Source: an uncultured Prevotellaceae bacterium (GTDB lineage: Bacteria > Bacteroidota > Bacteroidia > Bacteroidales > Bacteroidaceae). From it: a stretch of DNA of 64,000 nt. The notes beneath the pieces are model-generated. The model was not told the origin of the DNA. It searched no databases and saw nothing but the letters and a program-made list of their open reading frames with translations. The stretch is from assembly GCA_902775475.1 (NCBI GenBank), contig CACYME010000023.1, positions 16,522-80,521 on the forward strand. The letters are read 5' to 3'. Each line of letters begins with the position of its first letter. Within the stretch, counting starts at the first letter, position 1. Position numbers and translations under genes: made by a program. Shown in pieces: positions 36,298 to 44,905 of the stretch.

Positions 36298-36484
36298 CGT
36301 TGAGCGTTGAGCGTTTAGTGTTTAGTGTTGAGAGACTTTAGTCCATAAGGCAGAAAAGCTAAATCCGCTCATCTCTCAATACTCAAAACTAAAGTCTCTC
36401 AACCCTTAACTCTCAACCCTCAACTCTCAACCCTCAACAAAAACTAAAGTCTCTCAACACTTAACACTCATCACTTAACTCTCA
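36298..36484. repeat. Intergenic repeat element of TTGAG/CTCAA units
   Basis: Left part GTTGAGAGACTTTAGT (36327-36342); its complement ACTAAAGTCTCTCAAC occurs twice (36388-36403 and 36443-36458). Between and around them are reiterated CTCAACCCTCAAC and TTAGTGTT words. The same element type is found inside purL at 38846-38938 and, in part, inside the GH2 gene. Confidence 0.75.
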
Positions 36485-37135
36485 ATGCGTAGTTTCCTCC
36501 AAGACCTCATCAGCCAAGGCGAGCATCAGCAGCAGGACTTCAAGTACCGCGTGCAGGATGCCGTGAAGCTGGCCCGTTCTGTGTCGGCCTTTGCCAATAC
36601 CGATGGCGGTCGCCTGCTCATCGGCGTGCGCGACGATGGCTACTTGGCCGGTGTCCGCTCTGAAGAGGAAATCTACATGATGCACCAGGCCGCCTATCGT
36701 TATTGCCGCCCCGAGGCCAGCATCAAGTTCGATACCTACCACGTGGCTGCACAGCCGCCGGGCCGCGGCCTGCGCACCATTGTCATCGCCACCGTGCCGC
36801 GCTCTGAGCAGCGCCCCGTCTGTGCCATCGATGACGAAGGCCAGCGCCGAGCCTACATCCGCGTTGCCGACGAGAACATCGTCGCCTCGCCCGTTCACCT
36901 GCGCCTCTGGCGCGATGAGCAGTCGCCACGCGGTGCCGCCTTTTCCTATGGCTCCGACGAGCAGCACCTCATGGCCGCCATGCCCGAGGGGCAGTGGTTC
37001 ACGCTCAACCAAATCGTCCGTCGCTCCCGCCTTCCCCGTCCCAAGTGCATCGTGCTCCTTGCCCGCTTCATCCGCTATGGCCTCGCCGTCTGGTGCCTTC
37101 AGGACCACCAGTTTGTCTTTGCCCAGCAGGGATAG
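36485..37135 (+). CDS. AlbA_2 (Schlafen-like) domain protein
   Basis: This 216-residue protein starts with the AlbA_2 pattern: QQQDFKYRVQDAVKLARSVSAF then NTDGGRLLIGVRDDG, the glycine-rich loop of the divergent AAA_4/AlbA_2 domain (residues about 12-130). A short C-terminal winged-helix-like region (FTLNQIVRRSRLPRP) follows. Such proteins are thought to bind nucleic acid or act as regulators. Here the protein is short, without the long C-terminal extension usual in the family. The remains of a longer relative lie at 63601-63963. It begins directly at the end of the repeat element. Confidence 0.75.
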   Translation: MRSFLQDLISQGEHQQQDFKYRVQDAVKLARSVSAFANTDGGRLLIGVRDDGYLAGVRSEEEIYMMHQAAYRYCRPEASIKFDTYHVAAQPPGRGLRTIVIATVPRSEQRPVCAIDDEGQRRAYIRVADENIVASPVHLRLWRDEQSPRGAAFSYGSDEQHLMAAMPEGQWFTLNQIVRRSRLPRPKCIVLLARFIRYGLAVWCLQDHQFVFAQQG

Positions 37136-37176
37136 CGGACAGTATTCAAAGCATTTGTAGTGGGCAAGGGTAGGGG

Positions 37177-37863
37177 TCAGTAGAGTAGCAGCAGACCGGC
37201 GAAGGCAGCCATGACAATCATGCGGATGGGACTAATCTTGAAGACCTTTGTGCCGATGAAGGTGGCGAGGAAGATGAAGACGCTGATCCAGAACTGCCAG
37301 GGATTCTCCGATGGGGTGGAGAAGTTCTCGCGGGTGCAGAGCAACAGGGTGGCGGCAGCCAGCAGACCCACCACGGCGGGGCGCAGTCCGGCAAAGATGG
37401 CCTGCACGGTGGGGTGTTTCATGTATTTCATGAACAGGCGGGCGATGAGCAGCATCAGGATGAGCGACGGCAGCACCAGTGCGAAGGTGGCCACGCACGA
37501 GCCCACCACGGCCATGCCCTCGCTCATTCCGGCGTTGTGCACGGCCGTGTAGCCGCAGTAGGTGGCCGAGTTGATACCGATGGGGCCGGGCGTCATCTGG
37601 CTAATGGCCACGATGTCGGTGAACTCGGTGGTGCTCATCCAGTGCCAGTGGTGCACCACTTCGCCCTGAATGAGCGACAGCATGCCGTAGCCGCCACCGA
37701 AACCGAAGAGCCCTATCTGGAAGAAGGTGATGAAAAGGTTCAAGTAAAGGCCTGCCCCCTTCCCCTCCCAGAAGGAGGGGCTTAAGTATGCAATTAACGC
37801 GATGGCCAGTGCCGCAACACCAATCATCGGTAACAATACGTATGACAATCTCTTCTTTCTCAT
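37177..37863 (-). CDS. Chromate-type transporter, half-size subunit A
   Basis: A 228-residue membrane protein with the ChrA domain: FITFFQIGLFGFGGGYGMLS, then TDIVAISQMTPGPIGINSAT. Half-size ChrA proteins act as pairs, and the partner is encoded upstream at 37910-38446. Family members usually start just before the FGGG helix. Here an extra N-terminal transmembrane segment (residues 1-27) is joined by LSPSFWEGKGAGLYL, which is encoded by a GC-rich intergenic repeat. Chromate is unlikely to be the natural substrate in a gut anaerobe; the true ion is unknown. Confidence 0.85.
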   Translation of the reverse strand: MRKKRLSYVLLPMIGVAALAIALIAYLSPSFWEGKGAGLYLNLFITFFQIGLFGFGGGYGMLSLIQGEVVHHWHWMSTTEFTDIVAISQMTPGPIGINSATYCGYTAVHNAGMSEGMAVVGSCVATFALVLPSLILMLLIARLFMKYMKHPTVQAIFAGLRPAVVGLLAAATLLLCTRENFSTPSENPWQFWISVFIFLATFIGTKVFKISPIRMIVMAAFAGLLLLY

Positions 37864-37910
37864 AAATGGTATTCAAGCCCTTCCCTTTGGGAGGGGATGG
37901 GGTAGGCTTT
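37749..37910. repeat. Inverted pair of GC-rich repeats around the 5' end of the chrA-A gene
   Basis: The + strand at about 37749-37787 (TTCCCCTCCCAGAAGG core) closely matches the reverse complement of about 37872-37910 (CCTTTGGGAGGGGA core). The left copy is translated within the gene; the right copy fills the gap between the two transporter genes. Confidence 0.7.
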
Positions 37911-38446
37911 TATTCCGTTGGTTTGATGAGTTTTCCGTAGACATAGCCGCCCAGGCCTGCCAGCAGGATGATGAGGATGGGTGAGACGCCGAGGAGCCAG
38001 ATGGCCAGCGCACCGGCGATGGGAATCCAGCAGGTGGCCCAGCTGATTTTTGCGCTGCGGGCCAGGTTGAACGTGGGCACGGCTATCAGGGCCACCACTG
38101 CGGGGCGTATGCCTCGGAAGATGGAGGCCACCACGGGGTTGTCCTGGAAGCGGTGGAAGAACATGGCGATGAGCAGGATGATGATGAACGAGGGTAGGGC
38201 GGTGCCCAGCGCGGCGGCAATGGCTCCCCGGAGCTTCTTCAGCTTGTAGCCGATGAAGATGCTGATGTTGATGGCGAAGACGCCCGGGCAGCTCTGCGCA
38301 ATGGCTATGAGGTCGAGAAACTCCTGCCGCTCCACCCACTTGTGCTTGTCGACCACGTCGGCCTCGATAATAGGAATCATGGCATATCCACCGCCAAGGG
38401 TGAATATGCCAATCTTGAAGAAGGTGGTGAAGAGCTTACTGCACAT
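37910..38446 (-). CDS. Chromate-type transporter, half-size subunit B
   Basis: This protein has 178 residues and several transmembrane helices. FKIGIFTLGGGYAMIPII and FLDLIAIAQSCPGVFAINIS match the ChrA signature. The ATG at 38446 is chosen because it matches the usual start of the family; it overlaps the end of purL by 11 bp. An earlier in-frame ATG at 38485 would overlap purL by 50 bp and add 13 atypical residues. It probably forms a heteromer with subunit A, and the overlap indicates co-transcription with purL. Confidence 0.82.
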   Translation of the reverse strand: MCSKLFTTFFKIGIFTLGGGYAMIPIIEADVVDKHKWVERQEFLDLIAIAQSCPGVFAINISIFIGYKLKKLRGAIAAALGTALPSFIIILLIAMFFHRFQDNPVVASIFRGIRPAVVALIAVPTFNLARSAKISWATCWIPIAGALAIWLLGVSPILIILLAGLGGYVYGKLIKPTE

Positions 38447-41400
38447 GTGCTTCCACCCACTTTCTTGCGTTGACGAAAGCTTCAATCCAGGGTGTTACCT
38501 CGTCCATGCGCTTGCCCACGGGATACCAGGCGCACTGCCAGGGGAAGATGGCACGCTCCAGGTGAGGCATCATGCACAGGTGGCGACCGTCGGCGGAGCA
38601 GATGCCAGCCACGTCGAAGTCAGAGCCGTTGGGGTTGGCGGGATAGCCGTGGTAGTTGTATTTCGCAACGACGTGGTAGTCGCTCTCCTTACCGGGCAGC
38701 GAGAACTTACCTTCGCCGTGGGCCACCCACAGCCCGAGCTTCGAGCCGCTGAGCGAGCCGAACATGACGCTCTCGTTCTTGGGAATCTGCAGGGCGATGA
38801 AGCCGCTCTCGAACTTGTGCGAATCGTTGTGCAGCATCCGTGGACGGTTGAGTGTTGAGTGTTGAGTGTTGAGAGACTTTTGACTTGCCGAGGAAGGAGT
38901 AACGTCTCTCAACTCTAAACCCTTATCACTTAACAGTCCCAGTTCCACCATCAGCTGGCAGCCGTTGCAGATGCCGAGCGAGAGGGTGTCGGGGCGGGCG
39001 TAGAAGCGGTCGAGGGCCTCCTTGGCCTTCGGGTTAAAGAGGAAGGCGCCTGCCCAGCCCTTGGCCGAGCCGAGCACGTCGCTGTTGGAGAAACCGCCGC
39101 AGAAGACGATGAGGTTCACCTCGTCGAGCGTCTCGCGGCCAGTGATGAGGTCGGTCATCATCACGTCCTTCACGTCGAAGCCTGCCAGATACAGCGAATA
39201 GGCCATCTCGCGCTCGCCGTTCGTTCCCTTCTCGCGGATGATGGCAGCCTTTACTCTCTTTTCTTCGCTCTCCTCTCTTCTCCAAGACAGGCCGTAGCTT
39301 TCCAGCGTGCCCTTGAAGCCGCGTGGGAACTTCATCTCCAGCGGCTGCTGCTTGTAGTTCTCGTAGCGCTCGCGGGCCTTGCCGTTGAAGCTCTGCTTGC
39401 GGTCGAGCAGGTAGCTGGTCTTGTACCACACGTCGCGCAGATGGTCAATGTCGAGGGTCAGCGTCTGCGTCTTGTCTGTTGCGATATCATCGCAACATAC
39501 TGGACAAACGATTTCAATGGTGCGGCTGTCTTCCACGGGGTAGCCAATCTTGGCGTAGCCCACGCCGGCCTCCTCCATGAAGTCGCGGAAGTCGTACTTG
39601 TGCTCGTCGCTCACCTCGATGACCACGCCGGGGTTCTCGGCGAAGAGCGTCTTGACGATGTCGCCGTCGGCGCAGAGGTCGTGCAGGTTGATGTGGAGTC
39701 CGCCCTTGGTGTTGGCGAAGCACATCTCCAAAAGCGTGGTGATGAGACCGCCTGCCGAGATGTCGTGTCCGGCCTGCACCCATCCGCGGCGGATGAGCTC
39801 CTGAACGGCGTTGAAGGCATCGGCAAAGTATTCGGCGTTCAGCACCGTGGGCACGTCGTCGCCCACGCGGCCAAGGCTCTGGGCGAAGGCCGAGCCGCCC
39901 AGCCGCTGCTCGCAGAACGAGAAGTCGATGTGATAGAGCGAAGAGTGCTTGTTGTTGTTCAGCACGGGGCTGACCACCTTGCGGACGTCGCTCACCTCGC
40001 CGCCGGCTGAGACGATGACCGTTCCCGGCGAGATAATCTTTTCGCCGTTGGGGTACTGCTGCGTCAGCGACAGCGAGTCCTTGCCCGTCGGCACGTTGAT
40101 GTGCAGCTCGCAGCAGAAGTCGCTCAGCGCCTTCACGGCAGCATAGAGGCGTGCGTCCTCACCCTCCTGCGAACGGCAGGGCCACATCCAGTTGGCGCTG
40201 AGGCTCAGCGACTCCATGCCGTCGGCCAGCGGTGCCCACACGATGTTGGTCAGCGCCTCGGCCACGGAGAGCACGCTTCCGGCTGCGGGATTGGCCAATC
40301 CTGCCTGCGGAGCATGGCCCAGGGCGGTGGCGATGCCCTTGCGGCCACGATAGTCGAGGGCCACCACACCGCAGTCGCTCAGTGGCAGCTGCAGCACGCC
40401 CTGGCACTGCTGGCGCGCAATCTTGCCCGTCACCGAGCGGTCCACCTTGTTCGTCAGCCAGTCCTTGCAGGCCACGGCTTCGAGCTGGAGCACTCTTTCG
40501 ATTTGCGATTTGATTTCTGAGATTTGCGAGGGGGCATACTCCACCGGGGCGTAATGGCGCTCCACGGTAGAGTCGCGCATGATGGTCTTCGGCGAGTGGC
40601 CGAACATCTGGGCCACGTCGAGGTCGAAGGGCTTCACGCCGTCGCCCTGTACGAACGAGAAGTGGGCGTCGCCAGTGGTCTCGCCGACGACATAGAGCGG
40701 GGCACGCTCGCGCTCGGCAATGCGGCGCACGTGGTCAATGTGCTTCTCGTCGATGAGCAGGCCCATGCGCTCCTGACTCTCGTTAGCAATGATTTCCTTC
40801 GACGAGAGGGTCTTGTCGCCGATGGGCAGCTTGGTCATGTCGATGCTGCCGCCGCACTCCTCAACCAGCTCCGAGAGGCAGTTCAGGTGGCCTGCCGAGC
40901 CGTGGTCGTGGATAGAGACGACGGGGTTCACGTCTTCCTCGCAGAGGGCGCGCACCAGGTTGTAGGCACGCTTCTGCATCTCGGGGTTGGCGCGCTGCAC
41001 GGCGTTCAGCTCGATGCCGCTGCTGTAGCGACCAGTATCGACGCTCGAAACCGAGCCGCCGCCAAGGCCGATGCGGTAGTTGTCGCCGCCCACGACCACC
41101 ACCTTGTTGCCCGGCTGAGGCTCCTTCTTCAGGCAGTCGCGCTTCGTGCCGTAGCCCACGCCGCCAGCCAGCATAATCACCTTGTCATAAGCATATTTCG
41201 TCGGGTTTGTGGCGTTGTCAGCGCCACCCTCAGCACGCTCCTGATGCTCGAACGTCAGCACCGAACCGCAGATGAGCGGCTGGCCGAACTTGTTGCCGAA
41301 GTCTGAGGCACCGTTCGAGGCCTTGATGAGTATCTGCTCTGGCGTCTGGTAGAGCCATTCGCGCACGGGGAGAATGTCTTCCCAGTCTCTTCCCTCTTCG

Positions 41401-42290
41401 GTTAGCCGGGGGTAGGCCGTCATGTAGACTGCCGTGCCGGCGATGGGCCACGAGCCGGTGCCGCCGCCCATGCGGTCGCGGATTTCGCCACCCGTGCCCG
41501 TGGCAGCACCGTTGAAGGGCTCCACGGTGGTGGGGAAGTTGTGGGTCTCGGCCTTCAGCGAGATGACGCTCTCGATGTCCTTCACGCGGAAGTAGTCGGC
41601 CGTCGACTGGTCGGCAGGGGCGAACTGCTCCACCACCGGGCCCTGGGCAAAGGCCACATTATCCTTATAGGCAGAGAGAATCTTGTTGGGGTTCTCCTGC
41701 GTCGTCTTCTTAATCATCTGGAAGAGGCTCGACTCCATCTCCTGGCCGTCGATGATGAACGTGCCGCCGAAAATCTTGTGGCGGCAGTGCTCGGAGTTAA
41801 TCTGGGCGAAGCCGAAGATTTCGCTGTCGGTCAGCGGCCGTCCGTTCTGCTTCTCCAGACCGTGCAGGTATTCTATCTCTTCGGGCGAGAGGGCCAGGCC
41901 CTCCTGCTCGTTGTACTCCTCCAGGTTCTCCACATGCTTGATGGGCTCCGGCTGGATGTTGATGGTGAAGATGTCCTGGTCGAGCCCGTCGTACATGCGC
42001 TGCAGCATGGGGTCGTGGTCGGCATCGGCACTGGCAACAGGGAAATACTCTTCGATGCGCTGTATGCCGTCCACGTTCATGTTTTGGGTGATTTCCACGG
42101 CATTCGTCGACCACGGGGTCACCATCTCGCGGCGCGGACCGATGAAGAATCCGCTGAGCGTGGTGGCATCGAGCAGCGAGGCATCGCCATAGAGCCAGCA
42201 TAGTTTGTTTACTTCGTCTTGGGTGAGCTGATGGTCAGCCTGAGTGGCAATCACGCTCTTCGTGGGGGTCTGAAAAAAGTGAATGGTCAT
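38436..42290 (-). CDS. purL: Phosphoribosylformylglycinamidine synthase
   Basis: This protein has 1284 residues and is the single-chain PurL that makes FGAM from FGAR, glutamine and ATP in purine synthesis. It has the N-terminal linker domain, two AIRS-type ATP domains (ETHNFPTTVEPFNGAATGTGG; KDSLSLTQQYPNGEK) and the C-terminal glutaminase with nucleophile C1108 in GICNGCQLM and WVAHGEGKF. Between GLLSDKG and MLHNDSHKFESGF, residues about 1117-1148 are encoded by an intergenic-type repeat, making the protein slightly long. The glutaminase active residues lie on both sides and are intact, so the enzyme is probably functional. Confidence 0.95.
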   Translation of the reverse strand: MTIHFFQTPTKSVIATQADHQLTQDEVNKLCWLYGDASLLDATTLSGFFIGPRREMVTPWSTNAVEITQNMNVDGIQRIEEYFPVASADADHDPMLQRMYDGLDQDIFTINIQPEPIKHVENLEEYNEQEGLALSPEEIEYLHGLEKQNGRPLTDSEIFGFAQINSEHCRHKIFGGTFIIDGQEMESSLFQMIKKTTQENPNKILSAYKDNVAFAQGPVVEQFAPADQSTADYFRVKDIESVISLKAETHNFPTTVEPFNGAATGTGGEIRDRMGGGTGSWPIAGTAVYMTAYPRLTEEGRDWEDILPVREWLYQTPEQILIKASNGASDFGNKFGQPLICGSVLTFEHQERAEGGADNATNPTKYAYDKVIMLAGGVGYGTKRDCLKKEPQPGNKVVVVGGDNYRIGLGGGSVSSVDTGRYSSGIELNAVQRANPEMQKRAYNLVRALCEEDVNPVVSIHDHGSAGHLNCLSELVEECGGSIDMTKLPIGDKTLSSKEIIANESQERMGLLIDEKHIDHVRRIAERERAPLYVVGETTGDAHFSFVQGDGVKPFDLDVAQMFGHSPKTIMRDSTVERHYAPVEYAPSQISEIKSQIERVLQLEAVACKDWLTNKVDRSVTGKIARQQCQGVLQLPLSDCGVVALDYRGRKGIATALGHAPQAGLANPAAGSVLSVAEALTNIVWAPLADGMESLSLSANWMWPCRSQEGEDARLYAAVKALSDFCCELHINVPTGKDSLSLTQQYPNGEKIISPGTVIVSAGGEVSDVRKVVSPVLNNNKHSSLYHIDFSFCEQRLGGSAFAQSLGRVGDDVPTVLNAEYFADAFNAVQELIRRGWVQAGHDISAGGLITTLLEMCFANTKGGLHINLHDLCADGDIVKTLFAENPGVVIEVSDEHKYDFRDFMEEAGVGYAKIGYPVEDSRTIEIVCPVCCDDIATDKTQTLTLDIDHLRDVWYKTSYLLDRKQSFNGKARERYENYKQQPLEMKFPRGFKGTLESYGLSWRREESEEKRVKAAIIREKGTNGEREMAYSLYLAGFDVKDVMMTDLITGRETLDEVNLIVFCGGFSNSDVLGSAKGWAGAFLFNPKAKEALDRFYARPDTLSLGICNGCQLMVELGLLSDKGLELRDVTPSSASQKSLNTQHSTLNRPRMLHNDSHKFESGFIALQIPKNESVMFGSLSGSKLGLWVAHGEGKFSLPGKESDYHVVAKYNYHGYPANPNGSDFDVAGICSADGRHLCMMPHLERAIFPWQCAWYPVGKRMDEVTPWIEAFVNARKWVEAHVQ
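38846..38938 (-). repeat. Repeat element inserted in frame in purL
   Basis: GTTGAGAGACTTT at 38868-38880 and ACGTCTCTCAAC at 38902-38913 form the same inverted arms seen at 36327-36403, flanked by TTGAGTG repeats and CTTATCACTTAAC. It is translated as about 31 residues of low conservation (for example SQKSLNTQHSTLN). Confidence 0.78.
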
Positions 42291-42325
42291 ACCTTATATT
42301 ATGATACTTGTTCGCAATTTGGATG

Positions 42326-42440
42326 CAAAGGTACGAATAAGTGAGCGAAAAGCAAAGGAAAAAAGCACTTTTTTTCCTTCGCTTTTCCGAACGCAAGTAC
42401 CTTCGGCAAAGCCAAAGGTACGAATAAGTGAGCGAAAAAT
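42326..42440 (-). promoter_or_regulatory. purL promoter with a duplicated promoter-like segment
   Basis: The minus strand carries TACCTTTG at 42333-42326, about 36 bp before the purL start. CAAAGGTACGAATAAGTGAG plus six further bases recurs at 42413-42438, giving a second identical -7 box. Between them is a simple-sequence inverted repeat of TTCGCTTTTCC type. Confidence 0.65.
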
Positions 42441-42460
42441 CTGCCAGAACGAGGATACTG

Positions 42461-42889
42461 TTTTTTTTGAAAGATATTGACAAAAAGGCCGTTTTAGCCC
42501 TCCGTATTTCGAAAAATTCTTCACGAAAGAAGTTTTGGATGAAAATAAGCGAGTTTTGAGAGGGTTTGCTAAATGGTTGGCAATCAGTTGCTTGTGGCTG
42601 TTCCGGCGAAAAAAGGCGTTCGTTTGTTTTCAAAAGTCAACGCCGCAGAAAAATTTGGCGTTGACTTTTGAAATTTTCGCGTGCTTACAGAAACGCGAAA
42701 AGGGGCAAAAATTGCGCAAAAAACGTGCACAGAACCATGCGGTGTGTGCAAAAATTAAGATTCTTTCACATGGTTTTTCTCCGTTTTTCACCGGGCGAAG
42801 CTTCCCCAGCGTCTTAAAACGGCCTTTTTTCGCCAAAAATTGCATCGTCGCCGTGACCTAAATTTTTTTGTGAAATATTTTGACAATTT
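42461..42889 (+). repeat. ~420-bp non-coding repeat element, copy 2
   Basis: Aligned by eye along its whole length with 11844-12262. It has the same central hairpin (42632-42669, stem AAAAGTCAACGCC with 12-nt loop) and AAAAGGCCGTTTTA / TAAAACGGCCTTTT words near the ends (42483-42496 and 42814-42827). No reading frame is shared by the two copies. It lies between the divergent purL and flavodoxin genes. Confidence 0.85.
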
Positions 42890-43010
42890 CTGCCGAACAG
42901 GATGGCTAAAAACGCATGTTAATGCAGGTCTCGGAGGTGGTCCGTCGCCGCTGTAGGACGATAGCTTAAAAATTTTCGCCTATTTTAGCTTCGGTTTGGG
43001 CAATAATTCG

Positions 43011-43018
43011 TAACTTTG
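43011..43018 (+). promoter_or_regulatory. -7 box of the flavodoxin-fold reductase gene
   Basis: TAACTTTG followed by CACC, 24 bp before the ATG at 43043. No -33 element at the ideal spacing was found. Confidence 0.6.
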
Positions 43019-43042
43019 CACCAGTTTAATGGTTGTGACAGC

Positions 43043-43660
43043 ATGAAGGTATTACTTATTAATGGAAGTCCGCGAGGAAATGGCAACACCTTCCTCGCGC
43101 TGAGTGAGGTGGCAACAACGCTGAATGCCGAGGGCGTGGAAACCGAAATCGTCAGCATCGGCAAGCAGGCGGTGCAGGGCTGCATTGCTTGCGGCATGTG
43201 TGGGCGGACGGGGCGATGCACCTTCCGCGACGACCTCTACTACAAGGTGATGCGGGCCGTGAAGGATGGCATCGACGGGCTCATCGTCGGTTCGCCCGTC
43301 TACTATGGCGGACCCAACGGCTCGCTCTGCGCTTTGCTCGACAGGGTGTTCTATTCGCTGGGCCCCGACCTGCAGTTCAAGCCCGGTGCCAGCGTGGTGG
43401 TCTGCCGCCGTGGTGGCGCCTCGGCTGCCTTCGACCGGCTGAACAAGTATTTCACCATCTTGAACATGCCCATCGTCAGCTCGCAGTACTGGAACATGGT
43501 CTACGGACAGACGCCCGGACAGGCGGCGCAGGACGAGGAGGGCATGCAGACGATGCGCACCCTGGGCCGCAACATGGCGTGGATGGTGAAGAAACTGAAC
43601 GCCCGCGAGCAGGGGCACCCCGAGCAGGAACAGCACGTGTGGACCAACTTCATCCGCTGA
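43043..43660 (+). CDS. NADPH-dependent FMN reductase / flavodoxin-fold protein
   Basis: This is 205 residues from the ATG at 43043, which directly follows the promoter; an earlier codon at 43016 lies within it. KVLLINGSPRGNGNT is the FMN phosphate-binding loop, and IVGSPVYYGGPNG the second flavin loop. A cysteine cluster (GCIACGMCGRTGRC) near residue 50 is typical of the iron-sulfur-flavoprotein-like branch. It is a cytosolic redox enzyme with an unknown electron acceptor. Confidence 0.85.
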   Translation: MKVLLINGSPRGNGNTFLALSEVATTLNAEGVETEIVSIGKQAVQGCIACGMCGRTGRCTFRDDLYYKVMRAVKDGIDGLIVGSPVYYGGPNGSLCALLDRVFYSLGPDLQFKPGASVVVCRRGGASAAFDRLNKYFTILNMPIVSSQYWNMVYGQTPGQAAQDEEGMQTMRTLGRNMAWMVKKLNAREQGHPEQEQHVWTNFIR

Positions 43661-43748
43661 GGCCGTCAGTAGAAATCCGTTTTCCAGCAGGTAATGGCCT
43701 TTTTCAGGTAGACTCCTTATTTTAATAGAAACAAAAACTAACGAGAAG

Positions 43749-44369
43749 ATGAAAAAACTATTATTTATGTGCCTCATGGCATCTGTTTGTGCGCTGGGAA
43801 CGATGGCCCAGGGCATCTACGACATCAAAGTGAAGAACGAGAGCGGGCAGGACGTGTCGCTGGCCGACTACAAGGGCAAGGTGCTCCTCATCGTGAACAC
43901 CGCCACACGCTGCGGCTTCACGCCCCAGTACAAGGAGCTGGAAGCCCTCTACGAGAAGTATGCTGCCGAGGGCCTCGAGATTCTCGACTTCCCCTGCAAC
44001 CAGTTCGGACAGCAGGCCCCGGGAACCATCAAGGAGATTCACGAGTTCTGCACCGCCAACTTCGACATCCGCTTCCCCCAGTTTGACAAGATTGACGTCA
44101 ACGGGGCCGACGAGTCGCCGCTCTTCGCCTACCTGAAGCAGCAACAGGGCTTCAAGGGCTTCGACGTGAACGACGGGCGGGGCAAGATGATGGACAACAT
44201 GCTGCGAAGGCAGGATGCCGACTACGACAAGAAGGCCGACATCAAGTGGAATTTCACCAAGTTCCTCGTTGCCCGCGACGGCCGGGTGCTGAAGCGCTAC
44301 GAGCCTACGGAGAGCATCGCCGACGTAGAGGCTGACATCTGCCAGCAACTGAAGCCCGTGCTGAAGTGA
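43749..44369 (+). CDS. Glutathione peroxidase family protein, exported
   Basis: A 206-residue protein with signal peptide 1-20 (ending GTMA). The peroxidatic cysteine is C55 in NTATRCGFT (cysteine, not selenocysteine). Q85 in FPCNQFG and the tryptophan in IKWNFTKFL complete the catalytic set. Such enzymes generally use thioredoxin rather than glutathione in bacteria. Export to the periplasm would place it in defence against peroxides there. The transcript has its own short leader and faces greA convergently. Confidence 0.9.
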   Translation: MKKLLFMCLMASVCALGTMAQGIYDIKVKNESGQDVSLADYKGKVLLIVNTATRCGFTPQYKELEALYEKYAAEGLEILDFPCNQFGQQAPGTIKEIHEFCTANFDIRFPQFDKIDVNGADESPLFAYLKQQQGFKGFDVNDGRGKMMDNMLRRQDADYDKKADIKWNFTKFLVARDGRVLKRYEPTESIADVEADICQQLKPVLK

Positions 44370-44390
44370 GGAGCGGGCATGATAAAAAAG

Positions 44391-44422
44391 AGTGGGGGAC
44401 ACACATTGCCGTGCCCCCCACT
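44391..44422 (-). terminator. Terminator between the peroxidase gene and greA
   Basis: Stem AGTGGGGGACAC/GTGCCCCCCACT with one mismatch. On the minus strand the stem is followed by TTTTTT, so it mainly serves greA; it can also form on the + strand. Confidence 0.78.
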
Positions 44423-44439
44423 TCCGTTCTATCTGTCAC

Positions 44440-44904
44440 TTATAGCGTGATGCTTTCTATCCTGAGCGTCTGCACCCCGGCAGGGACACGGACCTCGACC
44501 ACGTCGCCCACCGACTTGCCCAGCAGCGCCTGGGCTACGGGCGACTTGATGGAAATCTTGCCCTCGCGCAGATTGGCCTCGTGGGGGCTGACGATGGTGT
44601 AGGCCATACTGGCGTTGTTCTTCAAGTTCGTCATTTCCACCTTCGTGAGCAGCCCCACGGCGTCGGAGCCCAGCCGCTTCGTGTCTATCACCCTGGCAAA
44701 CTCCAGCACGCGCTGCTTGAAGCGAATCTGGCTGAGCAGACGCCCCTGCTCGCGCTTGGCGGCATGATACTCGAAGTTCTCGCTGAGGTCGCCCTTGTCG
44801 CGGGCCTCGGCGATGGCATCCCTCACCTTCGGCAGCTCCACGCTCTCCAGCTGATGGAGCTCGGCTACCAGCTTGTCGTAGCCTTCCTGAGACATGTATT
44901 CCAT
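44440..44904 (-). CDS. greA: Transcription elongation factor GreA
   Basis: The 154-residue length is normal for GreA. The N-terminal coiled coil carries the acidic tip motif ARDKGDLSENFEYHAAK, which inserts into the RNA polymerase secondary channel and stimulates cleavage of backtracked RNA. The C-terminal FKBP-like domain (SPVAQALLGKSVGDVVEV) is complete. It lies 1 bp downstream of the nitroreductase gene and is probably co-transcribed with it. Confidence 0.95.
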   Translation of the reverse strand: MEYMSQEGYDKLVAELHQLESVELPKVRDAIAEARDKGDLSENFEYHAAKREQGRLLSQIRFKQRVLEFARVIDTKRLGSDAVGLLTKVEMTNLKNNASMAYTIVSPHEANLREGKISIKSPVAQALLGKSVGDVVEVRVPAGVQTLRIESITL

Positions 44905-44905
44905 A

